A stretch of 64,000 nucleotides of DNA. Origin: an uncultured Prevotellaceae bacterium. GTDB taxonomy: Bacteria > Bacteroidota > Bacteroidia > Bacteroidales > Bacteroidaceae. The notes under the pieces were generated by a model. It made no database searches. It worked only from the letters and a program-made list of their open reading frames with translations, and had not been told where the DNA came from. The position numbers were made by a program, and so were the translations under genes. Location of the stretch: the NCBI GenBank assembly GCA_900316505.1, contig ONDH01000014.1, positions 1-64,000 of the forward strand. The letters are read 5' to 3'. Below, piece by piece: positions 20,460 through 31,300 of this stretch. The number at the start of each line of letters is the position of its first letter. Position 1 is the stretch's first letter.

Positions 20460-21665
20460 ATGAAGAGATTGTTGACATTGGCTTTGGTTCTGGTTCCATT
20501 GCTCAGCATGGCACAGGACGACCTCTACTTCACCTCATCCAAGAAGGCGAAAGAAGCGGCACAAAAAAGAGTGGCATCATCTATGGCGGCGCGTACTCAA
20601 ACAGTTGCAGCACCGACAGTGGTGGACTATCATAGCAATACACGCAGTGAGGATGAATATAATCGTCGCTATGTGTATGGTGGTGATTTCCAAAATGCTG
20701 GCGGGGCATATATGGACGATTCACTCGCAGCACGAATCGATACGATTGACAATGGGCAACCCATTTATGACTTGAACGACCCCGAACTGGACTATCGTTA
20801 CTCTCGTCGTATAGTCCGTTTCCACAGTCCACGTCTCTATGCACTGACAAGTCCTTACTATTGGGATTTGTATTATGGTTATGGTGCATGGGATTATCTC
20901 TATGACCCATGGGATCCTTGGTATTGGCATTATGGCTGGAGCTATGGCTGGACATGGGGACCTTGGGACTGCTGGTATGGAAGCATCTGGGGATGGAGTC
21001 ATCCTTACAGCTGGACATACTGGGGATGGGGACCAGGTTGGAGTCGTCCCGTTTATTACACCTCTTATCGCCGTAATATAGTTCCTCGCGAGTTCAATTC
21101 TTCTCGTGGACACATGGCTGCAGGCAACCGTATCCGCACGAATGCAGTGGGTGGTCGCAACTTGAACACACGCACCAGTGCTCTTGGTTCACGTGTTGGT
21201 GTGGTTGGTGGCACTACGACAGCAGCAGGACGTACACGCACCACTGTGCAGGGCAGTCGTATGGCAAATACTCGTACAGGTGGCACATCTTATACAGATT
21301 ATACCAATGCCCGTACAGGTCGTGTTGCGACTTCAACCAATCAGGGCACACGTACACAGGTCTATAATTCAGCTCGTGAAGGTGCTGCAAGAAGAAGCAC
21401 GATTGGAAACAGCACTTATCAGCCAACCCGCACTACAGTCACTCAGCCCACCAATGGCCGTACGACTGTTCAGCAACAGCAGACACGCACGGTTCAGCAG
21501 CAACAGCCTACACGCACCGTTCAGCAGCCAACACGTACATACACACCCACAACGACTACACGCAGCTCTGCAGGTAGCATAGGTTCTGTTGGCGGAGGTA
21601 GCCGTGGAGGTGGTAGCTTCGGTGGTGGAGGAGGCGGTGGCCGCAGTGGTGGCGGAAGACGCTGA
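20460..21665 (+). CDS. secreted Trp/Tyr-rich low-complexity protein, unknown function
   Basis: A 401-aa protein not recognised as a characterised family. It has a signal peptide (M-K-R-L-L-T-L-A-L-V-L-V-P-L-L-S-M-A-Q). Residues about 130-200 are extraordinarily aromatic, with repeated W-G-W, Y-G-Y and D-P-W steps. Residues 205-370 are Thr/Arg/Gln-rich (T-V-Q-Q-Q-Q-T-R-T repeats). The end is Gly/Ser/Arg-rich with runs of G. No enzyme motif is present. Composition suggests an extended, sticky cell-envelope protein. It precedes a FadL-like porin by 56 nt without a promoter box between, so the two may form an operon. An upstream ATG at 20433 lies in frame, but the signal peptide begins at 20460. 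Confidence 0.75.
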   Translation: MKRLLTLALVLVPLLSMAQDDLYFTSSKKAKEAAQKRVASSMAARTQTVAAPTVVDYHSNTRSEDEYNRRYVYGGDFQNAGGAYMDDSLAARIDTIDNGQPIYDLNDPELDYRYSRRIVRFHSPRLYALTSPYYWDLYYGYGAWDYLYDPWDPWYWHYGWSYGWTWGPWDCWYGSIWGWSHPYSWTYWGWGPGWSRPVYYTSYRRNIVPREFNSSRGHMAAGNRIRTNAVGGRNLNTRTSALGSRVGVVGGTTTAAGRTRTTVQGSRMANTRTGGTSYTDYTNARTGRVATSTNQGTRTQVYNSAREGAARRSTIGNSTYQPTRTTVTQPTNGRTTVQQQQTRTVQQQQPTRTVQQPTRTYTPTTTTRSSAGSIGSVGGGSRGGGSFGGGGGGGRSGGGRR

Positions 21666-21721
21666 TTGCACATCGGTTCGTTTTCATCAGTTATCAATAC
21701 ACATTATATAATAGATAGTAT

Positions 21722-23296
21722 ATGAAAAGAATGAATAAATATCTCTTGCTCGCGGCACTCGTGAGTGTGGCAGGTGCAGCATACGCACAGGACAGCTATG
21801 ATGCACAGACCTTCGCCAACAGCGATTTGAACGGAACTGCCCGTTTTGTGGCAATGGGTGGAGCACTGGGTGCTCTGGGTGGCGATGTCAGTGTGATGAG
21901 CACCAACCCTGCAGGTACGGGTATGTATCGTAGCAGTGATGCAGCCATTAGCATCAGTGGTCTCTTCACAGGTGATGGCGCAATGGGGCATGATGGCTCC
22001 CGCATGTCTCTTGACCAAGGTGGTGTGCTCATTGCCTTCGATATGGACACGCCTACCAACAAGGGTTTGCAGTTCGTGAATTTTGGTGTGAACTACCAGA
22101 AGAAGCGCAACTTCCTCTTCAATCAGTTGACCAATGTTCAGCATCTGGAAGACACCTATAGCCAGACTTTCCAGATAGCAGACCTTTGTGCCTACAGCTT
22201 GACCAATGATTACTGGGGCACGATGGCTGATATGTCAGCAGGCATTTATTCAGGGAATCGTCGTCGTGGATTGCTGTATGAATCCTATTTCGATAAGGAT
22301 GAGAATTTCTTGGGCAGTGAACTTTTTGATGAAACGAACCCTGATTATCTGCAGAAAAGTGATGAGGGCAAAGTGGCAATGGTTGCCTATGACGGTATTG
22401 GCGCTCAGAGCGCCTACTACGAGCGTGCTACTTTCGGTGGCAATGTCCAGGCAGACGTCAACCTCTCTTTCAACATCAGTGACCAGTTCTTCTTGGGTGC
22501 ATCGGTTGGTGTTTACGACATTGACTATAACCGCGAGTCCTTCTATCAGGAACAGGGCTTGGATGGTTTTGTTTACGATTTCACCAACTGGTACAAGACT
22601 GAAGGAGATGGTTTTGATGTGAAACTTGGTTTCATCTGTCGTCCTGTCGAGGATAGTCCTTTCCGTTTTGGTGCTTATGTGCATACACCTACATGGTATC
22701 GTATGACAGACGCCAATGGTTCAGACCTTTTCCTCAATGATCAGTTCTTGGCATCCAATTCCAACGCTGAATACGACTACCGTTACCGCACACCATGGAA
22801 GTTTGGTGTAAGCCTTGGACATACTATCGGACAGAACTTTGCCATTGGTGCAGAATATGAGTTCCAGGATTTGGGCACCGCTCATTACAGCGAGGTGGAT
22901 GGCTACAATTCTGACTATTTCCGCAACATGAACAGAATCACCAAACAAACTCTTCGTGGACAGCACACCCTGAAGGTGGGTGCAGAGTTCAAGCCAATTG
23001 AATCACTCTCATTCCGTGTGGGTTACAACTTCGTGTCCTCTCCATTTAAGAAAGATGCGTTCCGTACCATTGGTTATGATGGTCCTTACACCGAGACAGA
23101 CTATACCAATTGGGGAGCCATCAATCGCTTCTCTGTCGGATTAGGCTATCGCTACAAAGGTGGTTATGTTGACCTTGCATGGCAGTATCAGGCACAGAAG
23201 GGTGACTTCTATGCATTTAACAATGAGGGCATGAAATCCACTAAGATTGATGCCAATCGCTCACAGCTCATGGCAACCTTCGGTTTCCGCTTCTGA
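21722..23296 (+). CDS. OmpP1/FadL-like outer-membrane protein
   Basis: A 524-aa outer-membrane beta-barrel of the OmpP1/FadL/TodX transport type. Signal peptide residues 1-22 end in A-Y-A-Q. The mature start shows the family's N-terminal hatch pattern: G-T-A-R-F-V-A-M-G-G-A-L-G-A-L-G-G-D and S-T-N-P-A-G-T-G-M-Y. Many amphipathic strands follow, and the protein ends in M-A-T-F-G-F-R-F, a BAM-type terminal aromatic. FadL proteins pass hydrophobic compounds across the outer membrane; the ligand here is unknown. Confidence 0.85.
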   Translation: MKRMNKYLLLAALVSVAGAAYAQDSYDAQTFANSDLNGTARFVAMGGALGALGGDVSVMSTNPAGTGMYRSSDAAISISGLFTGDGAMGHDGSRMSLDQGGVLIAFDMDTPTNKGLQFVNFGVNYQKKRNFLFNQLTNVQHLEDTYSQTFQIADLCAYSLTNDYWGTMADMSAGIYSGNRRRGLLYESYFDKDENFLGSELFDETNPDYLQKSDEGKVAMVAYDGIGAQSAYYERATFGGNVQADVNLSFNISDQFFLGASVGVYDIDYNRESFYQEQGLDGFVYDFTNWYKTEGDGFDVKLGFICRPVEDSPFRFGAYVHTPTWYRMTDANGSDLFLNDQFLASNSNAEYDYRYRTPWKFGVSLGHTIGQNFAIGAEYEFQDLGTAHYSEVDGYNSDYFRNMNRITKQTLRGQHTLKVGAEFKPIESLSFRVGYNFVSSPFKKDAFRTIGYDGPYTETDYTNWGAINRFSVGLGYRYKGGYVDLAWQYQAQKGDFYAFNNEGMKSTKIDANRSQLMATFGFRF

Positions 23297-23319
23297 TAAT
23301 AAAAACGAGCATACAAATT

Positions 23320-23358
23320 GAATCCGCTCTCTCGGCACCAAACCGATTGAGCGGATTC
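23320..23358 (+). terminator. terminator after the FadL-like gene
   Basis: Perfect 10-bp stem GAATCCGCTC (23320-23329) with GAGCGGATTC (23349-23358), 19-nt loop, followed by TTTATC; no long T-run. Confidence 0.7.
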
Positions 23359-23371
23359 TTTATCAATTCTC

Positions 23372-23417
23372 AATTATGAATTATGCATTATGAATTATGC
23401 ATTATGAATTATGCATT
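23372..23417. repeat. 14-bp tandem repeat AATTATGCATTATG, about 3 copies
   Basis: The unit contains the palindrome ATGCAT. The array runs into the convergent phosphatase gene and supplies its last codons (M-H-N-S) and stop. Confidence 0.8.
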
Positions 23418-23878
23418 AAAATCATCTCCTCCAGCATCCCTTCACAGGCATCTTCCAATATCTCAATCACATTCTCAAAACCTTGTGCTCCCCCGTAGTA
23501 AGGGTCGGGAACATGGTCAATGACATGTGTGCGGCAATAGTCGGTCATTCGTACAATCTTCGTCTCAGCCTCCACTGTGGGAGCCAACCGGTGCAGCTTG
23601 TCCCAGTTGCTGTCATCCATGCTGACGATGAAATCAAATGTGTCAAAGTCAGTCTCTCTGATGGGGCGTGAAATATGGGTGAGATGATACCCGTGCCGAT
23701 AGGCATGAGACTTCATTCTTGGGTCGGAACCCTCACCTTCATGGTAGCTGATGAGACCTGCAGAATCAATTTCATACTCCTTATCCAAGCCTTTCTCCTT
23801 CACTAATTTACGCATGATGGCTTCTGCCATTGGCGAACGGCATATATTACCTAAACAGATGAAGAGGATTCTTTTCAC
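23402..23878 (-). CDS. low-molecular-weight protein-tyrosine phosphatase
   Basis: A 158-aa cytoplasmic phosphatase with the N-terminal P-loop C-L-G-N-I-C-R-S (C-x5-R-S, nucleophile Cys9) and the general-acid loop D-P-Y-Y-G-G near residue 126. Such enzymes act on tyrosine-phosphorylated proteins, often in capsule export. Its ATG overlaps the panD stop (ATGA), so it is translated from the pan operon, which is an unusual partner. The last codons derive from the tandem repeat at 23372-23417, so the native C-terminus may have been altered. Confidence 0.93.
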   Translation of the reverse strand: MKRILFICLGNICRSPMAEAIMRKLVKEKGLDKEYEIDSAGLISYHEGEGSDPRMKSHAYRHGYHLTHISRPIRETDFDTFDFIVSMDDSNWDKLHRLAPTVEAETKIVRMTDYCRTHVIDHVPDPYYGGAQGFENVIEILEDACEGMLEEMILMHNS

Positions 23879-24225
23879 AGTATCTTGTTGGTGTTCTGGT
23901 CAGGGAACACAACCTTGGGAGTGAATGTCTTTGCTTCCTCAAAGTCCATGAGGGCATAAGACATGACGATGATGATGTCGCCCACCTGCACTTTGCGGGC
24001 AGCAGCACCGTTGAGACACACACAGCCACTACCGCGTTCACCCTTGATGACATAGGTGTCGAACCGTTCGCCATTGTTGTTGTTGACGATATAGACACGT
24101 TCACCGGCAATGAGACCGACGGCATCCATCAGGTCTTCATCGATGGTGATGCTGCCCATATAGCTGAGGTTGGCTTCCGTCACCTTCACGCAATGCAGCT
24201 TGGATTTCAGTACTTCTATCTGCAT
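23875..24225 (-). CDS. panD: aspartate 1-decarboxylase
   Basis: Makes beta-alanine from aspartate for pantothenate and coenzyme A. The 116-aa pro-enzyme shows Y-M-G-S at residues 22-25; self-cleavage between Gly24 and Ser25 yields the pyruvoyl group. N-G-A-A-A-R near residue 72 is the conserved active-site loop. It lies 6 nt after panC, so beta-alanine production and use are coupled. Confidence 0.96.
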   Translation of the reverse strand: MQIEVLKSKLHCVKVTEANLSYMGSITIDEDLMDAVGLIAGERVYIVNNNNGERFDTYVIKGERGSGCVCLNGAAARKVQVGDIIIVMSYALMDFEEAKTFTPKVVFPDQNTNKIL

Positions 24226-24231
24226 GGCAGT

Positions 24232-25101
24232 TTATTTGTAGTTGATATTGTCGATGAGTCGGATAGGGGTGGCACCGCAGAAGACGGTGATGCAGCCCTG
24301 AATATGGTCGGCATCGTCCCATGAAGCGACACTTTCGAGCGTCAGGGCATTCACGATGTCGTAATACTGCACCTCAAGCCCCTCCACGGCATTGATTTGC
24401 TCAATGGCATATTGCTTGGTCTCCTCAACGCTGTGGTTCTTGCTGTATTTCACGCTTGCCTTCAGCGCCTTGTAGATGTTCGGAGCAATGGCTCTTTCGT
24501 TGTCAGCCAAAAGCGTGTTGCGTGAAGACAGCGCCAGTCCGTCCTCCTCTCTCACGATGGGGCAGGGACAGATTTCGAGTCGCTTTGCCCATTCTGCATC
24601 TTTCGACACATAATCAGCCACCATCGCCTTGATGACAGCAATCTGCTGGAAATCCTTCTCTCCGAAATAAGCTTTGTCTGGCTCCACAAACATGAAGAGC
24701 TTGCTCACAATCTGGCACACACCATTGAAGTGTCCCGGACGGAACGCACCCTCCATCACCGTGTCAGTGGGAGGGTAGGAGAACGAGCGGGTGTCAGGCT
24801 CTGGATAGACCTCCTCCACCGTTGGTGCAAACACATAGTCAGCACCGATGCTCTCCAACAGGGCACAGTCAGCATCCAACGTGCGTGGATAAGCCTGCAA
24901 ATCCTTCTTGTCGTTGAATTGGGTGGGGTTGACAAAAACGCTAACCACAGTAGCATCGTTTTCTTTCACACTTCTCTTCACCAACGATGCATGACCTGCA
25001 TGCAGCGCACCCATTGTTGGCACCAATCCAACAGTCTTGTTATCACTTCTCAGGGCAGAAACCTTGGCCTTGAGTTCCTTTACTGAATTGATAATTTCCA
25101 T
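24232..25101 (-). CDS. panC: pantothenate synthetase
   Basis: ATP-dependent condensation of pantoate and beta-alanine to pantothenate. The 289-aa protein has [10 protein letters not shown] near residue 28 (the HxGH-type nucleotide site), [17 protein letters not shown] near 150 and the L-S-S-R-N motif near 190. The frame is open to 25176, but the -7 box at 25125-25132 lies in that extension, so the ATG at 25101 is the start. It heads the panC-panD-phosphatase operon; panB and panE are not in the window. Confidence 0.96.
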   Translation of the reverse strand: MEIINSVKELKAKVSALRSDNKTVGLVPTMGALHAGHASLVKRSVKENDATVVSVFVNPTQFNDKKDLQAYPRTLDADCALLESIGADYVFAPTVEEVYPEPDTRSFSYPPTDTVMEGAFRPGHFNGVCQIVSKLFMFVEPDKAYFGEKDFQQIAVIKAMVADYVSKDAEWAKRLEICPCPIVREEDGLALSSRNTLLADNERAIAPNIYKALKASVKYSKNHSVEETKQYAIEQINAVEGLEVQYYDIVNALTLESVASWDDADHIQGCITVFCGATPIRLIDNINYK

Positions 25102-25124
25102 CGCTTCATATTTGAAAAGTGGTG

Positions 25125-25132
25125 CAAAGGTA
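25125..25132 (-). promoter_or_regulatory. promoter -7 box for panC operon
   Basis: TACCTTTG on the minus strand, 23 nt before the panC start. Confidence 0.7.
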
Positions 25133-25356
25133 CGATTAAGTGAGCACAATACAAAGAGAAAAAACCTTTTTTTCACTTTTATTGTCGAACGTGAGTACTT
25201 TCGACGTAGTCAGCGGTAGTGAAAACCGAGCGAAGAACAAAATAAAAAGGCTTTTATTTGGTATTCCGAGGTGCATCCTACCTTGGAGCATAGCTCAACG
25301 GTACGATTTTCCTCTTCCTTCTCATTCACTATATTTGAGTATTGCACAATCCAGTC

Positions 25357-25515
25357 CTTCCCTATATGCTCGCCTTTGCAGCAGGTGCCATGTTCTACGT
25401 CGTGGTTGAGGAACTCATCCCTGAAGCTTCCAGCGGTCAGCACTCCAACCTCAGCACCATCGGCTTTGCCATCGGTTTCGTGCTGATGATGGCTCTCGAT
25501 GTAGTGATGGGCTAA
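25357..25515 (+). pseudogene. C-terminal remnant of a ZIP-family metal transporter
   Basis: The frame reads L-P-Y-M-L-A-F-A-A-G-A-M, then V-V-V-E-E-L-I-P-E-A, then G-F-A-I-G-F-V-L-M-M-A-L-D-V, ending at TAA. This is the last two transmembrane helices of ZIP (ZupT-like) zinc/iron transporters, with the metal-binding E-E-x-I-P-E motif intact. The first six helices are absent; an in-frame TGA lies at 25336. About 220 nt of unrelated sequence separates it from the panC promoter. Its own terminator (25559-25595) survives. A 50-residue peptide could be made from ATG 25366 but would not be a transporter. Confidence 0.85.
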
Positions 25516-25558
25516 TCGGGTGGTGAAATAGCCTGACGGTATTTCAGAACAAAAGAAA

Positions 25559-25595
25559 GGCAGCCCCCCACTGAGATTGGGAGGCTGCCTTTTTA
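25559..25595 (+). terminator. terminator after the ZIP remnant
   Basis: GGCAGCC (25559-25565) pairs with GGCTGCC (25583-25589), followed by TTTTT. It faces the cysK stop. Confidence 0.8.
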
Positions 25596-25611
25596 TGTTG
25601 GTATGAGTTGT

Positions 25612-26559
25612 TTACAATGGATAGTTCTCGAAGTCGTAGAGGACTGTTGAGAGGTAGCGTTCGCCAGTGTCGGGCAGAAGAGCCACGATGACCTTGCCCT
25701 TGTTGGCTGGGACTTTGGCGAGCTGAGTGGCTGCATAGGCAGATGCACCTGAAGAGATGCCGACGAGGACGCCTTCTGTAGCGGCAATCTTGCGGCTGGT
25801 CAGGATGGCTGCATCGTTAGGTGCCTTGAAGATTTCATCCACAGCGTTGCGGTCGAAAGTCTTGGGAATGAAACCTGCACCGATGCCCTGAATCTTGTGT
25901 GCGCCGGGAGCTTCACCGCTGAGCACAGCAGATGTCTCTGGCTCTACAGCCACAATCTTCACGTTAGGATTGAGTTCCTTCAGACGTTTGCCGATGCCGC
26001 TCACTGTACCGCCAGTGCCGACACCTGCCACGAAGATGTCAATCTTGCCATCTGTGTCGCGCCAGATTTCCTCTGCGGTGGTGGCGTAGTGGGTGGCGGG
26101 GTTGGCAGGGTTTTCAAATTGCTGCAGAATGATGGAACCTGGTGTTGCATCGCGCAGTTCCTCAGCCTTGGCAATAGCGCCCTTCATGCCTGCAGTGCCA
26201 GGAGTGAGCACTACGGTGGCTCCGTATGCCTTCACAAGGTTGCGACGCTCAATGCTCATCGTCTCAGGCATTGTGAGAATGAGCTTGTAGCCCTTCACAG
26301 CGCTGACAAAAGCAAGACCTACACCTGTGTTGCCTGAGGTTGGCTCGATGATGGTGGCACCTGGTTTGATGACGCCACGCTTCTCGGCATCCTCGATCAT
26401 GGCGAGTGCGATGCGGTCTTTCACTGAGCCTGCCGGGTTGAAGTATTCCAGCTTGGCGATGATATTTGTGTTGAGATTCTCCTTTTGGGAGTAAGCGTTG
26501 AGCTGAAGGAGTGGGGTGTTGCCCACCAGCTCTGTCAGTTGTTTTGCGATTTTAGCCAT
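25612..26559 (-). CDS. cysK: cysteine synthase (O-acetylserine sulfhydrylase)
   Basis: PLP enzyme making cysteine from O-acetylserine and sulfide. The 315-aa protein shows the PLP lysine in N-P-A-G-S-V-K-D-R (Lys47), the substrate loop T-S-G-N-T-G and the phosphate-binding G-T-G-G-T-V-S-G. Start ATG 26559 follows a -7 box; the longer open frame to 26676 has no family similarity. It lies 140 nt downstream of metY with its own promoter, forming a small sulfur-assimilation pair. Confidence 0.96.
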   Translation of the reverse strand: MAKIAKQLTELVGNTPLLQLNAYSQKENLNTNIIAKLEYFNPAGSVKDRIALAMIEDAEKRGVIKPGATIIEPTSGNTGVGLAFVSAVKGYKLILTMPETMSIERRNLVKAYGATVVLTPGTAGMKGAIAKAEELRDATPGSIILQQFENPANPATHYATTAEEIWRDTDGKIDIFVAGVGTGGTVSGIGKRLKELNPNVKIVAVEPETSAVLSGEAPGAHKIQGIGAGFIPKTFDRNAVDEIFKAPNDAAILTSRKIAATEGVLVGISSGASAYAATQLAKVPANKGKVIVALLPDTGERYLSTVLYDFENYPL

Positions 26560-26594
26560 AGTTAAATGAAGTTTTTTTGTTGTTTTTGATGATG

Positions 26595-26602
26595 CAAAGG
26601 TA
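26595..26602 (-). promoter_or_regulatory. promoter -7 box for cysK
   Basis: TACCTTTG on the minus strand, 35 nt before the cysK start. Confidence 0.7.
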
Positions 26603-26699
26603 CTAATAATAAATAGATGTGGAAAATGTTTGGGCGGAAAAGGGATGCAAAATACCATAATTGTGGTATGCTGCAACCCGTTCCCGTCACCTGTTTGTG

Positions 26700-27986
26700 T
26701 TAGCCGATTTGTGCAAATGCCTGGTCAAGGTCGGCAATGATGTCGTCAATGTGTTCCACACCGATGGAGAGACGCACTGTGTTTGGCGTGATGTGCTGCT
26801 CAGCCAGTTCTTCGGGTGAAAGTTGTGAGTGTGTTGTGGTGTAAGGATGAATCACCAGCGACTTCACGTCTGCCACATTGGCGAGCAATGAGAAGATTTG
26901 CAGTGAATCGATGAATTTCCATGTGTCTTCCTGAGTGCCGTTGATCTCGAAGGTGAAGATGCTGCCACCACCATTGGGGAAGTACTTCTGATAGAGTGCG
27001 TGGTCGGGATGAGAGGGCAGGAGAGGATGGCTCACGCTCTTCACCTTGGGGTGCTGATTGAGGTATTCAACCACCTTCTTGGCGTTGTAGCTGTGGCGCT
27101 CGATGCGCAGTGGCAACGATTCAACACCCTGCAACAGAATCCATGCGTTGAATGGGGAGATGGTGGCACCTGTGTCGCGAAGGATGACGGCACGAATGCG
27201 AGTCACGAAGGCTGCAGGACCTGCCACGTCGGCAAACACGGCACCATGATAAGATGGGTCTGGCTTGGCGATGGTGGGGTACTTGTCTGCATTGGCTTTC
27301 CAGTCGAATGTGCCAGCATCCACGATGACACCACCAAGTGAAGAACCGTGACCGCCAATGAACTTGGTGGCAGAGTGAACCACGATGTCTGCTCCGTGTT
27401 CGATAGGACGGAAGATGATGGGAGCGAAGGTGTTGTCAACAATGACAACGATATTGTGTTTGTGTGCAATTTCTGCAATGGCATCCAAGTTAGTCACGTC
27501 GCTGTTAGGATTGCCGAATGTCTCTACATACACAGCCTTTGTGTTGGGACGGATGGCAGCCTCAAGAGCCTGAAGGTCGTTGACGTTGATGATGGTGTTG
27601 CTGATACCCTGAGTGCTCAGTGTGTGAGTGATGAGGTTGTAAGAACCGCCATAGAGGTTGTCGGCTGCCACGATGTGGTCACCGTTCTGTGCAATGTTCT
27701 GGAGGGCGTAAGTGATGGCAGCTGCACCAGAAGCGACAGCAAGTCCTGCCACACCACCTTCGAGGGCAGCCACACGCTCTTCAAACACGCTCTGAGTCGT
27801 GTTGGTCAGACGGCCATAGATGTTACCTGCATCGCGAAGACCAAAACGGTCAGCTGCATGCTGTGAGTTACGGAACACGTAAGAAGTGGTCTGATAGATA
27901 GGCACTGCGCGTGAGTCGGTTGCTGGATCTGGTTGTTCCTGTCCTACATGAAGTGCCAATGTCTCAATGTGAAGTTTCTTTGCCAT
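26700..27986 (-). CDS. metY: O-acetylhomoserine aminocarboxypropyltransferase (sulfhydrylase)
   Basis: Cys/Met-metabolism PLP enzyme of 428 aa, making homocysteine from O-acetylhomoserine and sulfide. Seen: [10 protein letters not shown] near 29, Y-G-R-L-T-N-T-T near 56, A-S-G-A-A-A-I near 83, N-L-Y-G-G-S-Y-N-L, and the PLP lysine in [11 protein letters not shown] near 205. The insertion after the lysine and overall length favour the sulfhydrylase over cystathionine gamma-synthase. Start chosen at ATG 27986, downstream of the -7 box. Confidence 0.93.
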   Translation of the reverse strand: MAKKLHIETLALHVGQEQPDPATDSRAVPIYQTTSYVFRNSQHAADRFGLRDAGNIYGRLTNTTQSVFEERVAALEGGVAGLAVASGAAAITYALQNIAQNGDHIVAADNLYGGSYNLITHTLSTQGISNTIINVNDLQALEAAIRPNTKAVYVETFGNPNSDVTNLDAIAEIAHKHNIVVIVDNTFAPIIFRPIEHGADIVVHSATKFIGGHGSSLGGVIVDAGTFDWKANADKYPTIAKPDPSYHGAVFADVAGPAAFVTRIRAVILRDTGATISPFNAWILLQGVESLPLRIERHSYNAKKVVEYLNQHPKVKSVSHPLLPSHPDHALYQKYFPNGGGSIFTFEINGTQEDTWKFIDSLQIFSLLANVADVKSLVIHPYTTTHSQLSPEELAEQHITPNTVRLSIGVEHIDDIIADLDQAFAQIG

Positions 27987-28040
27987 AGTTGTATAAGTTT
28001 TTTTGTTGTTAATAAATTGCTTTGTTTTTGATTTCTGGTG

Positions 28041-28048
28041 CAAAGTTA
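28041..28048 (-). promoter_or_regulatory. promoter -7 box for metY
   Basis: TAACTTTG on the minus strand, 54 nt before the metY start. Confidence 0.65.
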
Positions 28049-28236
28049 CGGCGAGTGGAAAAACTGTCCAAGCAAAACGATAAACAATGGAAAATATTTC
28101 TACAAAATAAACTTATGAAAGAAATATTATATTGCAAATACAATGCATCTCAAATATTAACTTGAGTTTGACATAGGAGATTGTGGCAACAAAGACTGGT
28201 ATTCTTATTATGCACTGACGTTAAATGATAAATGAA

Positions 28237-28273
28237 GGAGAGGGGCTATGACTTGGTGTCACAACCCCTCTCC
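28237..28273 (-). terminator. terminator-like hairpin after the first CotH gene
   Basis: Perfect 9-bp stem GGAGAGGGG (28237-28245) with CCCCTCTCC (28265-28273). It lies 39 nt past the stop of the minus-strand CotH gene; the following T-run is poor. The rest of 28049-28236 is AT-rich with nothing recognised. Confidence 0.65.
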
Positions 28274-28311
28274 GTTTACTGAGTACCTTTTGTGTGAAAG
28301 GTGTCTTTAGT

Positions 28312-31300
28312 TTATCTGATGACGAACTTACTGCTGTTTTCACTGCCATCTGATGCCTTCACGCGGGCGATGTAGATGCCTGATGGAAGGTCGCTGGTGG
28401 ATATAGTGGCACTGCCATCAGTGAGATTGAGTGTCTGGCTCTGTTGCTGAAGACCTGCAATGGAGTAGATGTCAAGCTGTGCGCTTGCTGCTTTTCCTTG
28501 GATGAGGAGCTTGGTGCCAGCAAAGCGGATGCTGATTTGGTCGTCCTTTGCCAAGATTGGCTTGATATCATCCACTTCTTCAATCTTCACGCCTGTGTCT
28601 GTACCGATGAAGGTGTCATAAGAGTGGAGATCGTTTGTCTGACCGATTGTAGGATGGTTCATGACGTAGAAACTGTTGCCACCATCAGGATAGCGTCCTA
28701 CGCTTTGGTCACCCTTATGTGTCTGATAGACGATGTGGTCTGCAAAGTGCTTGAAGGATGGGTGCTTGTCGAAGTACTCCTGATTGTTGGCGATGAATTC
28801 GTCTGACCACGTGATGATGACCTCTTGGTTCTTTGCTTCGTCGTTGGTGAGTTTGAAGGGTGCGTGGAAGTTGGAGAAATAGATGCTTTCACGTACCACA
28901 CCAAGTGGGGTGCTGGTGAACACATACTCTTCTGGATCAAGTTTGTCTGCCCAGATGATGAGTTTGCCACCAGGTTTGATGATGGTCTTCACTTCAGGGT
29001 TGCCTGCAGGAATCTGATATTTCTGTGGCTTGTTAGGATTGTCGCTCACGTAGAGACCTGCCACATTGAGTGTCATGTCGGTTGGGTTGTACAGTTCAAT
29101 CCAGTCGTTCTTCTTGTAATATTCGTTCACGTAGATGGTGTTCCCGGCACTTACTTCGTTGACACGAATAGGTGCATATGGCGATTTCTCCAGATTGGTG
29201 ATGAGTTCCTCGTCTTGGATAGGTTCGAAACATGCAGTGATGTCGGTGTGAACATTGTTTTTGATGACGTTTTCCAGATTGAGCTTGGCGGTACGTCTTG
29301 TACTGCTTGATTGTGATGATACGACTTTCCACCCTGTGAAGGTGTAGCCTGCAGGAGCTTGGGCTGTGAGCACAGCGGGTGCAAATACGGTGCCTTCGAG
29401 TTTGCCTGTAGGAATGGTCACGTTGTTGAGTTTCAGGACAGCCTTGTCAAGGTCGCTCTGGATGGTGACATCAAAACTCTTCTGAAGACCGAAGAAGTTC
29501 TTCATCGCATTGATGCGACCAGCACGCTTGGACCTGTTGGTGAGGTCGTTGAGCAATGTGCGACCAGAGATTGGATGACCTGCAAGGTTATGAACACCTT
29601 CGGCATCCCATGGATTCAAACCGTCAAGAGCCAGGGCTGCTTCGCTGAAAGATGCCATGCTGTTGATAATTTGGGATGAACGCTCGGCATCGAACACACT
29701 ACCTGCCACAATGCAATAGGTGTCGATGAATTTCTGCCTGAATTCAGCTCGGGCTAACAGGTTGGAGAGAAGGTCGGTGAGGGAGGTGTCGTTGAACCAG
29801 CCGCCTCCCCAGCCCCAGCCACCCCAGCCGCCACCGCCGCTGTTTTGACCTTTGTTGGCGTCAAATTTGCTGAAGAGGTCGGTGCGCTTGAAGGCTTCAT
29901 CCACGTCGAAGAAAACGAAGTGGAACTTGCCGTCGTTGCGGTCGCGGAACAACTTGGTGTTATTGTTGTTGGTCACCCAGTCCTCCGAACCTACGTAAAG
30001 CTCAGTGGCGAAGTAGTTGCACAACTCGTCAATGTCGCAGAGGTCGCAGATTTGCTTCCAGATGTCGTCATCGGTGGGATTGGATGAGAGGTCGTTGCAG
30101 AGGTTGGTCAGCTTTTTGTATGCGATGTCATCACCAGCCTTCACACCATAACCACCGCTGTACTCAAGCTGGTCAACTTCGTCGGTGTCGATGCCATAGT
30201 TGCTGTAGGCGTAGTTCTTGTTGGTGGTCTCACGCAGATTGAACATGAACTGGTATTTACCATTGATGAACACGTGGGATGGCTGATAAACCTGACAGTC
30301 AATATAGAATCCGCTGCTGGAGAGGATTTCATTGATGGCTGCATCCACAATGCGGCATTCACAATCGTTACCACCATTGCGAACGATGATGGCCTTGTTT
30401 CTGATGTAGGGTTTCTGTGAGAAGATAGGGTAGGAGAAATATTTCGCCCCATATAACTTTCCTGCTTTCAGTTTGAAGGATGGGGAAGGTGGAAAGTGAC
30501 GGCTCCATCCACCACTCACCTCTAAGTCAACTCCTTGGTTGAGTGCCACACAATATTCTTTATCCTTGTTGGGCACAATCAGCTCGAAGTTGACGGGACG
30601 TTCCCATCCACGGTTCTTATTGCTTGTCCCATCTGAACCATGAACAAACTTATAGCCACCATTGCCGCCTGTACCGTTTGTTCCGTCCACAAGCGCACCA
30701 ATCTTGTTGTCGTAGAGGTTGTCGGGATTGGTGACGACAGACACGATGGGAAGGTAGTAGTTGCTGGAGTTATATATATAAGTATGTGTAGCCACATCGC
30801 TGGGAAGGAATCCATCCTGGTAGAGTCGGAAACGGTAAACGTAGTTCTTTTTCCCATTGATGCCGAAAACACCGTCTTGACTGGTTGCACCATTAATCAA
30901 ATCAGGTGTGGTGCCATCTGTCGTATAGCGAAGCGTAGCTCCTTCGGGTATGGTGACATGGATGTCAAAATCAGAAGTGTAAACGGTTCCCGTGCGGTCA
31001 ACTACAGGAGTTGCCAGTTGTACTTCAGCAAAGATGCTGCCCTCGTTTGATTTACCCTGAGTGGGGGTGTATGTGACCCCCCATTCCGACCCTCCGTCAG
31101 TTTTGCGAGCATAGCTGGTGCGTGCAATGGCTGGAGGAACAACTTGGCTGACGAGGATGGTGCCGTTCTTGTCGGAGATGAAAAGCTCGTCGCCATCAGT
31201 GTCAATCTTGAAGTCAATCTGATTTTTAGCCTTGTCACTATATTCGCCTCCTGTGGAATAGTGGTCGAACCACAAGGTTTTGAAACCCTTTGCAGGAACA

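Noticed and set aside
20460..21665. Long antisense and +1 frames over the Trp/Tyr-rich gene, and short repeats near 21470-21540
   Set aside because: The frames follow from biased codons; the DNA repeats simply encode T-V-Q-Q-Q-type protein repeats and are not CRISPR or a mobile repeat.
28049..28236. Riboswitch upstream of metY or downstream of CotH
   Set aside because: Sequence is AT-rich with no recognisable SAM or other riboswitch core; the metY leader is only about 50 nt.
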